Assembly: GCA_934636465.1 (NCBI GenBank)
Contig: CAKUAR010000014.1
Coordinates: 1-53,373, forward strand
Direction of reading: 5' to 3'
Length of the DNA: 53,373 nt
From: an uncultured Muribaculaceae bacterium
GTDB lineage: Bacteria > Bacteroidota > Bacteroidia > Bacteroidales > Muribaculaceae
Of the stretch, positions 25,639 to 34,956 are shown piece by piece. The position numbers and the translations under genes were made by a program. Under the pieces are notes generated by a model, which did no database searches, was not told the DNA's origin, and saw only the letters and a list, made by a program, of their open reading frames with translations. Positions within the stretch are counted from its first letter, which is position 1, and the number at the start of each line of letters is the position of its first letter.

Positions 25639-26304
25639 TCATTTCACATATTTCTTTATGGCATCGCGCCATATCAGGTAGCCCTTGCCCATCAGGTGCA
25701 AGCCGTCGTTGGTCAACTCCGGGCGCAATTTGCCCTCGGCATTGGCAAACAGTGGATACAGGTCAATCCACACCACGCCCTGCCTGTCGGCCACGGCTTT
25801 AAGTGCGCGGTTGGCGTCGGCCACCCACGTTTCGTGACCCAGCAGACGCTTGTAGCGCTTGAAATCGTTGTTAAACGGCAGCAGACTCTGCAAATAAATC
25901 TTGGTCTTGGGGCAATTCTGCTTCACCAGCACTATAAGTTTCTCCATGGCGCGCCCTATGCTGTCGCCACTCACGTCGTGCGAAATGTCGTTCACGCCGC
26001 CCATTATGAAGATTTTCTTGGGCTTGCCCTTCAGTATGGGCTGCAAGCGGTCAACGTAGCCTTGCACTATGTCGCCCACTATGCCGCGGTTCTTAATGTG
26101 GCTGTTGCCCAGCAGCTCGTTCCACTCCGCGCCGTCGGTCAGGCTGTTGCCCAGAAACACAATGTCGCTGCCGGTTATGGGCAGCGCGTCAAACAGTGTG
26201 GCGCGGCGATAGTAGTAATCGTCATACTTCGGGGCTGTTTGCGCCACGCCCGCAGCCCACATGCCGGCCACGAGCACCATCAACGTCAGCAAACGCTTCA
26301 TCAT
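25639..26304 (-). CDS. Exported SGNH/GDSL-type esterase
   Basis: About 221 residues from the ATG at 26304, preferred because it begins the signal peptide MMKRLLTLMVLVAGMWAAGVAQ; an upstream ATG at 26364 would add 20 unhelpful residues. All SGNH blocks are visible: GNSLTDG (catalytic Ser), RGIVGD (Gly), GGVNDIS (Asn) and NDGLHLMGKG (Asp-x-x-His). Relatives deacylate or deacetylate carbohydrates, including sialic acids and peptidoglycan. Placement right after murQ suggests it may remove O-acetyl groups from muramic acid or GlcNAc before salvage; this is an inference. Periplasmic location is expected. Confidence 0.86.
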   Translation of the reverse strand: MMKRLLTLMVLVAGMWAAGVAQTAPKYDDYYYRRATLFDALPITGSDIVFLGNSLTDGAEWNELLGNSHIKNRGIVGDIVQGYVDRLQPILKGKPKKIFIMGGVNDISHDVSGDSIGRAMEKLIVLVKQNCPKTKIYLQSLLPFNNDFKRYKRLLGHETWVADANRALKAVADRQGVVWIDLYPLFANAEGKLRPELTNDGLHLMGKGYLIWRDAIKKYVK

Positions 26305-26403
26305 CGTTGTCAGTGTTTTGTCCTTTAATTTTTTAATAATCTCGTGGTGAAGTGACGTGGGCACACCATGAGCCCCCCCTCATTCACCCACTCAAGTCGT
26401 GCG

Positions 26404-27228
26404 TTATTCGCCTTTTTCGTTGCGATAGGCGTCAACAGCCTTTTTCACCGAGCCGTGAAGCAAGAGCAGGCGTTTGGCTTCGTCGTAGGGCAAGCCCAGC
26501 TCTTCAACCACCATGCGTGTGCCACGGTCCACGAGCTTGGCGTTAGACAACTGCATGTTCACCATCTTGTTGCCTTTCACCCTGCCCATCTTTATCATCA
26601 CCGATGTGGAAATCATGTTGCATATCAGCTTTTGACCTGTGCCCGACTTCATGCGCGACGAGCCAGTCACAAACTCCGGGCCCACCACCATTTCAATCGG
26701 TACTTCAGCCACCTGGCTCATTGGCGAGTCGGGGTTGCTCGATATGCTTGCCGTGAGGCAGCCATTCTCGCGTGCGGCCTTCAGTGCGCCTATCACGTAG
26801 GGCGTGGTGCCCGACGCTGCTATGCCTATCACCGTGTCTTTACTGTTCACATTGTGCCGCTGCAGGTCTTTCCAGCCCTGCTCGGTGTCGTCCTCGGCGT
26901 TCTCCACGGCGTTGCGCAGCGCGGTGTCGCCACCGGCTATTATGCCCACCACCCAGCCTGGCTCCATGCCAAATGTTGGAGGAATCTCGCTGGCGTCGAG
27001 CACACCCATGCGGCCCGATGTGCCAGCGCCCATATAGAATATGCGACCACCTTTTTTCATGCGCTCCACAATTCCGGTCACCAGCTTCTCTATTTGCGGT
27101 ATGGCCTTCTCCACGGCATCTGGCACCTTGTGGTCCTCGCGGTTGATGTCAACGAGGAGCTCATGCACCGACTTTTTCTCAAGATTATCATATAGCGACG
27201 ACTGTTCGCTTATTTTCACAAAAGCCAT
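26404..27228 (-). CDS. murQ: N-acetylmuramic acid 6-phosphate etherase
   Basis: Cleaves the lactyl ether of MurNAc 6-phosphate, giving GlcNAc 6-phosphate and D-lactate in the cytoplasm. The SIS-fold protein has 274 residues. Family signatures: MGAGTSGRMGVLDASEIPPT with the catalytic Glu81 (counterpart of E. coli Glu83), IIAGGDTALRNAVENAEDD with Glu112, then SGTTPYVIGALKAARENG and GPEFVTGSSRMKSGTGQKLI. It follows a MurK-like kinase by 69 bases and a MurT-like membrane protein, the same order as the murTKQ operon of Tannerella forsythia. The D-lactate it releases matches the dehydrogenase gene two places upstream. Confidence 0.97.
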   Translation of the reverse strand: MAFVKISEQSSLYDNLEKKSVHELLVDINREDHKVPDAVEKAIPQIEKLVTGIVERMKKGGRIFYMGAGTSGRMGVLDASEIPPTFGMEPGWVVGIIAGGDTALRNAVENAEDDTEQGWKDLQRHNVNSKDTVIGIAASGTTPYVIGALKAARENGCLTASISSNPDSPMSQVAEVPIEMVVGPEFVTGSSRMKSGTGQKLICNMISTSVMIKMGRVKGNKMVNMQLSNAKLVDRGTRMVVEELGLPYDEAKRLLLLHGSVKKAVDAYRNEKGE

Positions 27229-27297
27229 TCTAAATTAGTGTTTTCTTTGAGTTTGTTTGTTAAAAAAACGTGTTTTGGGTTCTCTATATCGCTCTAA

Positions 27298-28143
27298 TTA
27301 CTTTCCCGAGTGGAACTTGATGAGTCCTTCCATAGGAGCTTGAATTATGTTGCCCACGGTGATGCCCTGCGACTTTGCAGCCTCCATCAGCGTAGCCTTT
27401 TCTTTCAACGCTATTGAGCCGACAAAATTGCATGGCAGCTCCTTGTAGTTGTCATAATTCTCCACGTTGCGCACAAAAAAGTCGATAAACGAGTGCAGCA
27501 CTATGCGGTGAATTGACGGCTCCTCAATGTTCTTCTCCAAGAATGGGGCAAATTGAGCCAAGAAGCGGTTAGCGGCCGGTTTGCGATACACAGCGTCGAT
27601 GATTTTGTTGCGGTCGAGGTCATATTCCTTCAAGAACTTCTCGCACAAGTGCTCAGGCAGCTGGTGTTTCAGCACATCGCCCACAAGCAGCTTGCCGAGC
27701 ACAGCGCCGCTGCCCTCGTCGCCCAGTATGTAGCCCAGAGGCGACACATTGTCCACCACCTTCTCACCGTCGTAATAGCAAGAGTTTGAGCCAGTGCCCA
27801 AAATGCAGGCTATGCCCGGCTCGTGCTGGCACAAGGCGCGTGCGGCTGCCAGCAGGTCGCTATCCACCTCTATCTTCTGTGCGCCCGGAATATTAGCCTT
27901 CAGGGCGTTAACCACCTGATTCTTGATTTGGTCAGAAATTATTCCGGCTCCGTAGTAATATATCTCGGTCACGTCATAATTCACAATGTGAGGCACAAGC
28001 TCCTCGGCTATGCGCTTGCTCATCTCCTCCTCGGTCATGAGCAGGGCGTTCATGCCAGTTGTGAAAATTTGTGCTACCTTCTCTGTTCCGTTAAGCAGAC
28101 ACCAATCTATCTTGGTTGATCCGCAGTCAGCTATTAAAATCAT
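27298..28143 (-). CDS. murK: MurK-like ATP-dependent amino-sugar kinase
   Basis: A 281-residue ASKHA-fold kinase of the BadF/BadG/BcrA group that includes N-acetylglucosamine and N-acetylmuramic acid kinases. The phosphate-1 motif is IADCGSTKIDW (residues 3-13); the mid-protein signature is CILGTGSNSCYYDGEKV, followed by GYILGDEGSGAVLGKLL for adenosine and phosphate binding. It would phosphorylate imported MurNAc (and possibly GlcNAc) at C6, supplying MurQ. The order MurT, MurK, MurQ supports the MurNAc assignment over generic GlcNAc kinase. A divergent paralogue lies at 46.2-47.1 kb. Confidence 0.88.
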   Translation of the reverse strand: MILIADCGSTKIDWCLLNGTEKVAQIFTTGMNALLMTEEEMSKRIAEELVPHIVNYDVTEIYYYGAGIISDQIKNQVVNALKANIPGAQKIEVDSDLLAAARALCQHEPGIACILGTGSNSCYYDGEKVVDNVSPLGYILGDEGSGAVLGKLLVGDVLKHQLPEHLCEKFLKEYDLDRNKIIDAVYRKPAANRFLAQFAPFLEKNIEEPSIHRIVLHSFIDFFVRNVENYDNYKELPCNFVGSIALKEKATLMEAAKSQGITVGNIIQAPMEGLIKFHSGK

Positions 28144-28194
28144 TTTAATCTATATGTTTTTTAATATTTTGTTATTTCGTTGATTACTATTTTG

Positions 28195-28221
28195 TTGCCG
28201 TTTTTCTATTTTTTACGGCAA
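28195..28221 (-). other. Intercistronic hairpin between murT-like and murK-like genes
   Basis: TTGCCGT (28195-28201) pairs with ACGGCAA (28215-28221) around a T-rich 13-base loop. On the minus strand it is not followed by a strong T-run, so it more likely adjusts mRNA stability between the two genes than terminates. Confidence 0.4.
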
Positions 28222-28243
28222 AACGCGCCGCCGCGCGCTCACA

Positions 28244-29407
28244 TCATATCTTGATAATTATGCCCTTGCGGTGCAGTATGTCGCCCACGCACCAATTCAC
28301 GAGAATAAACACCACTGCATACACACACGAGGCAAACGTCTCGTCACCAAACAGGCTGCAATATCCGTTATAGGCTATGGAGTGCACGGTGCGCACTGCG
28401 CCCTCGGCGTCGGTTCCCAGCGGCACTGCGCCAAACACTATGGCGAGTATCGTGCCGCACAGATACAGAAACAGCGGGTTCACGCCAAACACGTGGAAAA
28501 ACTTGCACCACTTGTTGTGTCCCTTTATATCTATCACATATATCAGCAGCGCCAGTATGCACGACGCCAAGCCGCAAGTTATCATCACAAATGTGGTTGA
28601 CCACATCTTCTTGCCGCAAGGAATTCCGTAGCTAAGCAGCCAGCCGCCGAGCAGCAGCCCGAAGCCCACCAGCATCAAGCGGTTTATCCTGTCGTAGTTG
28701 TCCTTGTGCTCCACAATCATCTTGCCGAGCAAGAAGCCTATCAGCACATGAGCCACACCAGGCAGCGTGCTCAAAATCCCCTCCGGGTCAAATGCCAGCT
28801 CCACACCGTCCACCGTCTCGTGATACATGTGGTTCTCGCCAAGCACGGCATTGTCAATGCGGGCTATTATGTTGTCGAGGCTGAAGTCATATCCGTTGCC
28901 GAAATAGAGTATCACGGCATACAGTGCGAGAATTCCGCCCACTATCCACGGCAGCAGCTTGTGCTTGCACGTCACGGCTATCATTGAGCCAAAAAAATAG
29001 ACCAGCGCCAAGCGCGGAAACACGCCGAGCACCCTGATTGTCTCCACATTGTTGATGGCCTCGGCAAACGTGCAGTCGGGCTTGAAGATGTGGCGCATGA
29101 AGAAGCTGAACCAGCCAACAGCCCAACCTATCAAAAACAAAATTATGGTTCTCTTGGCTATTTTTGCCATCAAGTGCCCGCTCAACTTAAAGTCGAACTT
29201 GCGCAGTGAGAAATACATTGACACTCCCATCACAAACATGAAGAATGGAAACACCAAGTCGGTTGGTGTCAGTCCTATCCACTCGGCATGGTCGAGCGGA
29301 CGGTAGATGTGGCTCCACGAGCCAGGGTTGTTAACAAGCAACATTCCGGCTATCGTTATGCCACGCAGAATGTCGAGTGAGAGCAGTCGTTTTGATTGAG
29401 TTGCCAT
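28244..29407 (-). CDS. murT: MurT-like inner membrane protein (DUF5009/HGSNAT-like)
   Basis: A 387-residue polytopic protein with about ten membrane segments. The N-terminal signature LSLDILRGITIAGMLLVNN and the loop DLVFPFFMFVMGVSMYFSL are those of the DUF5009/heparan-alpha-glucosaminide acetyltransferase-like family. In Tannerella forsythia, from my recollection of published work, a membrane protein in the first position of murTKQ imports MurNAc; I assign the symbol from family resemblance and operon order. A transmembrane acetyltransferase role is an alternative, since the family fold is shared with such enzymes. It is 19 bases downstream of the D-lactate dehydrogenase gene. Confidence 0.72.
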   Translation of the reverse strand: MATQSKRLLSLDILRGITIAGMLLVNNPGSWSHIYRPLDHAEWIGLTPTDLVFPFFMFVMGVSMYFSLRKFDFKLSGHLMAKIAKRTIILFLIGWAVGWFSFFMRHIFKPDCTFAEAINNVETIRVLGVFPRLALVYFFGSMIAVTCKHKLLPWIVGGILALYAVILYFGNGYDFSLDNIIARIDNAVLGENHMYHETVDGVELAFDPEGILSTLPGVAHVLIGFLLGKMIVEHKDNYDRINRLMLVGFGLLLGGWLLSYGIPCGKKMWSTTFVMITCGLASCILALLIYVIDIKGHNKWCKFFHVFGVNPLFLYLCGTILAIVFGAVPLGTDAEGAVRTVHSIAYNGYCSLFGDETFASCVYAVVFILVNWCVGDILHRKGIIIKI

Positions 29408-29425
29408 GACGTTTTTGTTTTATGC

Positions 29426-32224
29426 TTAGTTCTTTTTATCTTGTTTTATTGTTGTGCACTCGTCTATCAGATACACCAGCGACTGATATGGCACGCCACT
29501 GTTGGTGGTCAAGCCTATCTCGCATGTGCGGCTGTTTGAGAATCCGCGCTTCACCCCGGCCTCGGCCATCTGCTTGCGCAGGCTGCGCAGCGAGTAGGCG
29601 TTCAGCTCCGGGTGCATAAAGCCCTTGTCGCCGGCAAATCCGCAGCACCCTATGCCCTCTGGCACAAGCACGCTCTTGGAGCAGCGACGCGCCAAGTCAA
29701 GCACCTTGTCGTTGAGCTTCAAGTGGCGTGTAGAGCATGTGAGGTGCACGGCTATCGGCTCGTCGGTCTGGTGAAATTCGAGCGAGTCGGCCACATAGTC
29801 GTGTATGAACTCCAGCAACTCAAGCGGCTTAACACGCGTCATCTTGTCGCGCATGCGCTTCAAGCACGGACTCTGGTCGCACACCACCGGATATTTTCCG
29901 CCTTCCGATGCCGCGAGCAGCGCGTCCTCCAGTTCTTTGGTCTTGCCGTCGGCTTGCTCTGTGAGCCCTTTCGACGCCCATATCATGCCGCAGCACAAGT
30001 CCTTCTTGCGCTCCGGGAATATCACTTCCCAGCCGCATTTGCCCAAGAATTTCACCACTTCGTCCACCAAATCGGGCTTTGCCCCTTTGGCGGCACGCCC
30101 CATGGTCTGATTAAGACAGCTGGGAAAATACACCACCTTGCACTCGCTCTCGGCTTGTGTCACGGCATGGCTGTGGTGAGGCTTCGGCAAAGCCGGCACC
30201 CACAGTGGCATGCCCACCTTGTGCAGTGCCTTGCCCACCACTTTCACGCCGCCGTCGCCTATCACAGTGTGGGCGGCATCGGCAAGAGCCAACGTGCCTT
30301 TAAGCGCGGTGCGCACCTGGTCAAGGTGGCTGGCGCAATATTTGCCCACACGTTGCGCAGTACCGCTTTTCGAGCACCGCAACTCGCGCAGGTCGTGGGT
30401 CATTTCGCCCACATTTATCTTCATCGGGCACGATGTGCTGCACAGTCCGTCGGCGGCACAAGTGGCAAGCCCATAATATTCATATTCCTTTTCGAGCCGC
30501 GCAAGCCTTGCGTTGTCCTCGCCTGTGGCGCGCAACCTGGCCATCTCGCGCTGCACCACTATGCGCTGGCGCGACGACATGGTCAGTCCGCAGCTCACGC
30601 AGTTCACCTCGCAGAAGCCGCACTCTATGCACTTGTTCACATGCTCGTCAATGAGCGGCATGGGTTTGAAGTGCTTCACAAAGCATTGTGGGTCGTCGTT
30701 GAATATCACGCCGCGGTTGAGCGTGTTTTTGGGGTCAAACAGTCGTTTCACCTCCTTCATCACCTCAAATGCCTTGCTGCCCCATTCCTTTTCCACAAAC
30801 GGAGCCATGTTGCGCCCGGTGCCGTGCTCCGCCTTGAGCGAACCGTCATATTTGTCAATCACGAGCTTCACTATGTCGCGCATCAGCCGCTCGTAGCGTT
30901 GCACTTCAGCGTCGGAGTCAAACGACTGCGCTATTATGAAGTGATAGTTGCCCTCAAGCGCATGGCCATATATGCAGCTGTCGTCGTAGCCGTGAGTGAC
31001 AAGCAGCTCCACAAGGTCGTCGGTGGCGTCGGGCAGGTCTTCTATGTGGAAGGCTATGTCCTCTATTATCACCGTTGTGCCCAGCTCGCGCGTGCCGCCC
31101 ACACTTGGAAATATGCCCGAGCGTATGCCCCAGTATTTGCCATACACGGCAGGGTCGTCAGTAAACTCAGCCGGCACATATAGCGAGAAGTCTTTTAGCG
31201 CTGCATTTATGGCGTCAACATTTTGCCACAACGCCTCCTTGGTGTCAGCCGATGTTCTCACCAGCACGGCGGTCAAATTCTCACCAGTGGGGTCGTTAAC
31301 CGATGCAAGCGACTTCTTGTCGAGTATCTCGGCACACTCCACAGGGCTGTTTTTCAGCTTCACCACAGCCTCGCAGGCATCGTGCATCTTGGAAAAATAG
31401 AGCATCGCGCTTGCCGAGCAGGCATACAGGTGACCGGTGGCCATTGTAAACTGACTCGCAAAGCCCAGCGTGCCCTCCGAGCCCACCATCAGGTGAGTTA
31501 TTATGTCAAAGGGGTCGCTGAAGCGCACAAACGGATATATGTTGAGTCCAGTCACGTTCTTTATGGCATATTTGCGCTTTATGCGCTCCACAAGCTCGCT
31601 GTCGGCAAGCACCTTGTCGCGCAAAGCCTCTATGCCGCGCAAAAAGTCGCCATGTGTGTGGCGAAACGCCTCACGGCTCTGCTCGTCGCCGGTGTCAAGA
31701 ATTGTGCCGTCGGCCAGCACTATGCGCATCGACTTCATGATGCGGTCACTGTTGGCGTGAGTTCCACAACTCATGCCCGACGCGTTGTTCATCACTATGC
31801 CGCCCACCATAGCCGAGTTTTTCGACGCCGGATCGGGCGAGAACACCCTGCCAAGCGGCTTCAGTATTTCATCTACGCGGCGTCCCACAAGTCCTGGTTG
31901 CAGCGTTATCGTCGTTGCGTCGGGCGATATGCTGTATTTCTCCCAGCTCTTGCCTGCCACAATCAGTATTGAGTCGGTGTTGGTCTGGCCCGATAGGCTC
32001 GTGCCAGCGGCTCTGAAAGTCACCGACAGCTTCAGTTCGTTGGCTGCCGTCAACAACTTGGCCACTTCTTCCTCGTTTTTAGAGCGCACCACTATCTGGG
32101 GAATATTGCGGTAAAATCCAGCATCTGTTCCCCACGCAAGGCAACGCAAATCGTCGGTGTATATCCTGTCTTTGGGGATAAACTCCGAGATTATTCGAAG
32201 ATATTTCTCATGTTCGGCTGTCAT
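29426..32224 (-). CDS. FAD- and Fe-S-containing D-lactate dehydrogenase (Dld-type fusion)
   Basis: A 932-residue GlcD-GlpC-type fusion. Residues about 35-240 are the FAD-binding PCMH domain (TFRAAGTSLSGQTNTDSILI, then SAMVGGIVMNNASGM) and about 250-520 the FAD-oxidase C domain (EHGTGRNMAPFVEKEWG). About 545-620 holds two Fe-S motifs, CIECGFCEVNC and CAADGLCSTSCPM. The C-terminal part has two CCG domains with CCGMIWASKG and GCCGFAGDKG. Such enzymes oxidise D-lactate to pyruvate and pass electrons to quinone at the inner face of the membrane. Because MurQ produces D-lactate, its place between namZ and murTKQ makes it the natural sink for the MurNAc lactyl group. 2-hydroxyglutarate is a possible alternative substrate. 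Confidence 0.88.
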   Translation of the reverse strand: MTAEHEKYLRIISEFIPKDRIYTDDLRCLAWGTDAGFYRNIPQIVVRSKNEEEVAKLLTAANELKLSVTFRAAGTSLSGQTNTDSILIVAGKSWEKYSISPDATTITLQPGLVGRRVDEILKPLGRVFSPDPASKNSAMVGGIVMNNASGMSCGTHANSDRIMKSMRIVLADGTILDTGDEQSREAFRHTHGDFLRGIEALRDKVLADSELVERIKRKYAIKNVTGLNIYPFVRFSDPFDIITHLMVGSEGTLGFASQFTMATGHLYACSASAMLYFSKMHDACEAVVKLKNSPVECAEILDKKSLASVNDPTGENLTAVLVRTSADTKEALWQNVDAINAALKDFSLYVPAEFTDDPAVYGKYWGIRSGIFPSVGGTRELGTTVIIEDIAFHIEDLPDATDDLVELLVTHGYDDSCIYGHALEGNYHFIIAQSFDSDAEVQRYERLMRDIVKLVIDKYDGSLKAEHGTGRNMAPFVEKEWGSKAFEVMKEVKRLFDPKNTLNRGVIFNDDPQCFVKHFKPMPLIDEHVNKCIECGFCEVNCVSCGLTMSSRQRIVVQREMARLRATGEDNARLARLEKEYEYYGLATCAADGLCSTSCPMKINVGEMTHDLRELRCSKSGTAQRVGKYCASHLDQVRTALKGTLALADAAHTVIGDGGVKVVGKALHKVGMPLWVPALPKPHHSHAVTQAESECKVVYFPSCLNQTMGRAAKGAKPDLVDEVVKFLGKCGWEVIFPERKKDLCCGMIWASKGLTEQADGKTKELEDALLAASEGGKYPVVCDQSPCLKRMRDKMTRVKPLELLEFIHDYVADSLEFHQTDEPIAVHLTCSTRHLKLNDKVLDLARRCSKSVLVPEGIGCCGFAGDKGFMHPELNAYSLRSLRKQMAEAGVKRGFSNSRTCEIGLTTNSGVPYQSLVYLIDECTTIKQDKKN

Positions 32225-32328
32225 TGCTCTGACCTTGTTTGTTTCTTACTTATCTTTCGTTTACTTATCGCTTATTTTTCTCTTTCGACTGTCGTGCTGT
32301 GGGTATTTGCCCACCGCCCCACTCGGCA

Positions 32329-33564
32329 TTAATACAGATAGTATTTTTTCGATACTGCTTTAAATGCCGCCACGTCTTTGTTGAAATAGTCGGCTATGTC
32401 AACCACCTTGTAGTTTTTGCTGAAGCGCAGTCTTATCTGGTCTGTTCCCATCACCAGGTCAAACATTCGGTAGCCCCTCTTTGAGTTGGCGTCAAATATC
32501 TTTGCCTCCGGATAAAGCTTGTGCAGCACCTCAAGGAAGTGGAATTGGCACATCGTCAGGTCGGCTTTGTCCATATCGGTTATGTAGGTTTGCACACCGT
32601 GCATTTCCTTCATGGCCTCCTCTGTTTCAGGCCCAACCTTGAAAAATGGTCTGAAATTGATTGGACGGAAACGAAAACCAGGCAGATTAAGCGCATTCAT
32701 TGCGTCGCACAGCTTGTCAGCGTCTATGTAGGGCGCGGCAAAGCACTGGAACGGCAGCGTGTAGCCAATCCCGGTGTTGAAAGCATAAAGCTCGCCTATC
32801 ACTCCCGACACGGCATAGAAAGCTGCATGCTCTGGCGTGGGGATTTGCGGCGACGGTGCCACCCAAGGCAGACCAGTGTCGCTGAACTTCATTTCGCGTT
32901 TCCAGCCTTTCATCGCTATCACCGTGAGTTTAGCCTTCTTGGCTGTCACATGCTCCTCATTGAGATAAGTGGCAAGCTCTCCCGGAGTGAGGCCATACAG
33001 ATATGGAATTGCATATTTGCTCACGCCAGAGAAATAGCCTTTTTCCACCAAGTTGCCCTCCACCTTGTTTCCGCCAAGCGGATTTGGGCGGTCAAGCACC
33101 ATGAATTCCTTGCCGTTTTCGGCGCAAGCCTCCATGCACATACCCATTGTGGCATAGAACGTGTAGCTGCGGCAGCCCACGTCTTGTATGTCGTACACGA
33201 GCACGTCTATGTCTTTGAGCATTTCTGGCGTTGGCTTATGGGTTTTGCCATAGAGCGAATACATCTTCACGCCGGTTTTTTCATCTACGGCGTCGCCCAC
33301 GGCATCGCCGGCATGGGCGTTACCTCTCACGCCGTGTTCCGGGCCATAGAGCGCCACCAGCTTCACGCCAGGTGCATTGCTCAATATGTCAACCGTCGAT
33401 ACCAGGTTGTGATCCACTCCGCTTGGATTTGTCACCAAGCCCACGCGCTTGCCTTGAAGCTGCTTGAAGCCGTTGTCACGGAGCACCTCAATGCCTGTTT
33501 TCACCGTTGCGGTGGCACACACGGCCACCACCATGGCTACCAGTGCCAATACATATTTTTTCAT
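32329..33564 (-). CDS. namZ: NamZ-type exo-beta-N-acetylmuramidase (GH171, DUF1343)
   Basis: A 411-residue exported protein with a signal peptide over residues 1-20 (Cys16 could be lipidated, but the lipobox is weak). The DUF1343 signature is clear: VGLVTNPSGVD, LYGPEHGVRG, GVKMYSLYGKTHKPT, DVLVYDIQDVGCRSYTFYAT and FMVLDRPNPLGG. DUF1343 proteins related to Bacillus NamZ release MurNAc from the non-reducing ends of muropeptides and glycan (GH171). The product is the substrate of the MurT-MurK-MurQ route encoded downstream. It is 23 bases after the ampG-like gene and about 100 bases before the dehydrogenase gene. Confidence 0.9.
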   Translation of the reverse strand: MKKYVLALVAMVVAVCATATVKTGIEVLRDNGFKQLQGKRVGLVTNPSGVDHNLVSTVDILSNAPGVKLVALYGPEHGVRGNAHAGDAVGDAVDEKTGVKMYSLYGKTHKPTPEMLKDIDVLVYDIQDVGCRSYTFYATMGMCMEACAENGKEFMVLDRPNPLGGNKVEGNLVEKGYFSGVSKYAIPYLYGLTPGELATYLNEEHVTAKKAKLTVIAMKGWKREMKFSDTGLPWVAPSPQIPTPEHAAFYAVSGVIGELYAFNTGIGYTLPFQCFAAPYIDADKLCDAMNALNLPGFRFRPINFRPFFKVGPETEEAMKEMHGVQTYITDMDKADLTMCQFHFLEVLHKLYPEAKIFDANSKRGYRMFDLVMGTDQIRLRFSKNYKVVDIADYFNKDVAAFKAVSKKYYLY

Positions 33565-33587
33565 ATCGTCCTCTTTCTGTTATTTGC

Positions 33588-34952
33588 TTATTTTTTACCA
33601 TACTCCGGGTCTATCTTGCGATCCACAAGATAAGTCACCACAAGCGTTGCTATGCAGCAAGCCATCACCATCCAGAAGAAGTTGACGTAACCTATCAGCT
33701 CCTCTATGTAGCCTGCCACAAATCCTGGCAACATCATGCTAAGTGCCATAAATGCTGTGCATATAGCATAGTGTGAGGTCTTGAACTCTCCCTCAGAGAA
33801 ATACATCATGTAGAGCATATAAGCGGTGAAACCAAAACCGTAGCCAAATTGCTCTATGCACACAGCCGTGCTGATTACCACGATGTTCGACGGCTGAGCC
33901 ATTGCCAGATACACAAATGTGAGGCATGGCAGTGTCATGCAGCCTGCCATGAGCCACAACGACTTCTTCAGCCCGGCCTTCGATGCATATATACCACCCA
34001 AAATTCCACCGGCAAGCAGTGCTATCACGCCAAATGTGCCATACACCAGACCCACCATGTCGGTGTCGAGTCCGAGTCCGCCTTCTTCCACTCCATGCAC
34101 CAAGAATGGCTGGCAGAGTTTTATCAAGAAGCCCTCCGGCAAGCGGTAAAGCAGCATGAACGCCAATGCCAGACCGAAACCGGGCTTTTTGGCAAACGTC
34201 ACAAACGAGTTCACAAACTCCGACAAACCCGAATTTGCGCCGTCAGAGCCCTTGGCTGTGTGAGGGTGGTCGTCAGCCGAGCACGGCAGCATGAATGTGT
34301 GATACATAGTTATCAAGAAGAATATCACTGCGCTCACACCGAGGGTCACTTGCCATGATGCCGGTATGTTTCCGCCCTCTATGTTAAGCCCGAATGAGTG
34401 AACTCCGTTTTTCTCAATCCAGCCGGCTATATACACCAACACGCCCTGGCCAAACACCGATGCAATGCGATAGAACGTGCTTCTCACGCCTATAAACGCT
34501 GCTTGGCTGCTCGGACTGTGGGCAAGCATATAAAATCCGTCGGCGGCTATGTCGTGGGTGGCAGAAGCAAACGCCGCTATGATAAACAGCACCAGCGTCA
34601 GCACAAACATGCTGATTGGTGTCTGACCCGAAGCTATCATGCTGGCATCGGGCTTGGGCAGTGTGAGCGTGAGCAGCACCATCATGGCTGTGATGAGCAC
34701 CTGCATCGTCACAATCCACCAGCGCTTGGTTTTCACCACATCTACTATCGGTCCCCACAGGCCTTTCAAGAACCATGGGAAGTAGAGCAACGTTGTGAAA
34801 AATGCCATTGCTCCATTTGGCACTCCCATCTTGGTGAACATCATCACCGATATGTTGTTTACCACAAAATAGGGTACGCCCTCGGCGAAATACAGGGTCG
34901 GAACCCACCACCAGGGACTTGTTGTTTTAGTAATAGTTTTTGACGTATTCAT
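33588..34952 (-). CDS. AmpG-like muropeptide permease (MFS)
   Basis: A 454-residue MFS protein with about 12-14 membrane segments. The N-terminus (PTLYFAEGVPYFVVNNISVMMF) and the helix-4 motif FASATHDIAADGFYM resemble AmpG, where the corresponding aspartates are needed for anhydro-muropeptide import. It would bring GlcNAc-anhydroMurNAc peptides or MurNAc sugars across the inner membrane. It begins 4 bases after the SpoIID/LytB stop codon and precedes namZ by 23 bases, so it is firmly inside the salvage operon. Whether it and the MurT-like protein handle different substrates cannot be told from sequence. Confidence 0.84.
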   Translation of the reverse strand: MNTSKTITKTTSPWWWVPTLYFAEGVPYFVVNNISVMMFTKMGVPNGAMAFFTTLLYFPWFLKGLWGPIVDVVKTKRWWIVTMQVLITAMMVLLTLTLPKPDASMIASGQTPISMFVLTLVLFIIAAFASATHDIAADGFYMLAHSPSSQAAFIGVRSTFYRIASVFGQGVLVYIAGWIEKNGVHSFGLNIEGGNIPASWQVTLGVSAVIFFLITMYHTFMLPCSADDHPHTAKGSDGANSGLSEFVNSFVTFAKKPGFGLALAFMLLYRLPEGFLIKLCQPFLVHGVEEGGLGLDTDMVGLVYGTFGVIALLAGGILGGIYASKAGLKKSLWLMAGCMTLPCLTFVYLAMAQPSNIVVISTAVCIEQFGYGFGFTAYMLYMMYFSEGEFKTSHYAICTAFMALSMMLPGFVAGYIEELIGYVNFFWMVMACCIATLVVTYLVDRKIDPEYGKK

Positions 34953-34956
34953 AATT

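Noticed and set aside
29612..31183. A 523-codon plus-strand frame opposite the D-lactate dehydrogenase gene
   Set aside because: Antisense artefact of GC-biased third positions; the minus strand has complete FAD and Fe-S motifs.
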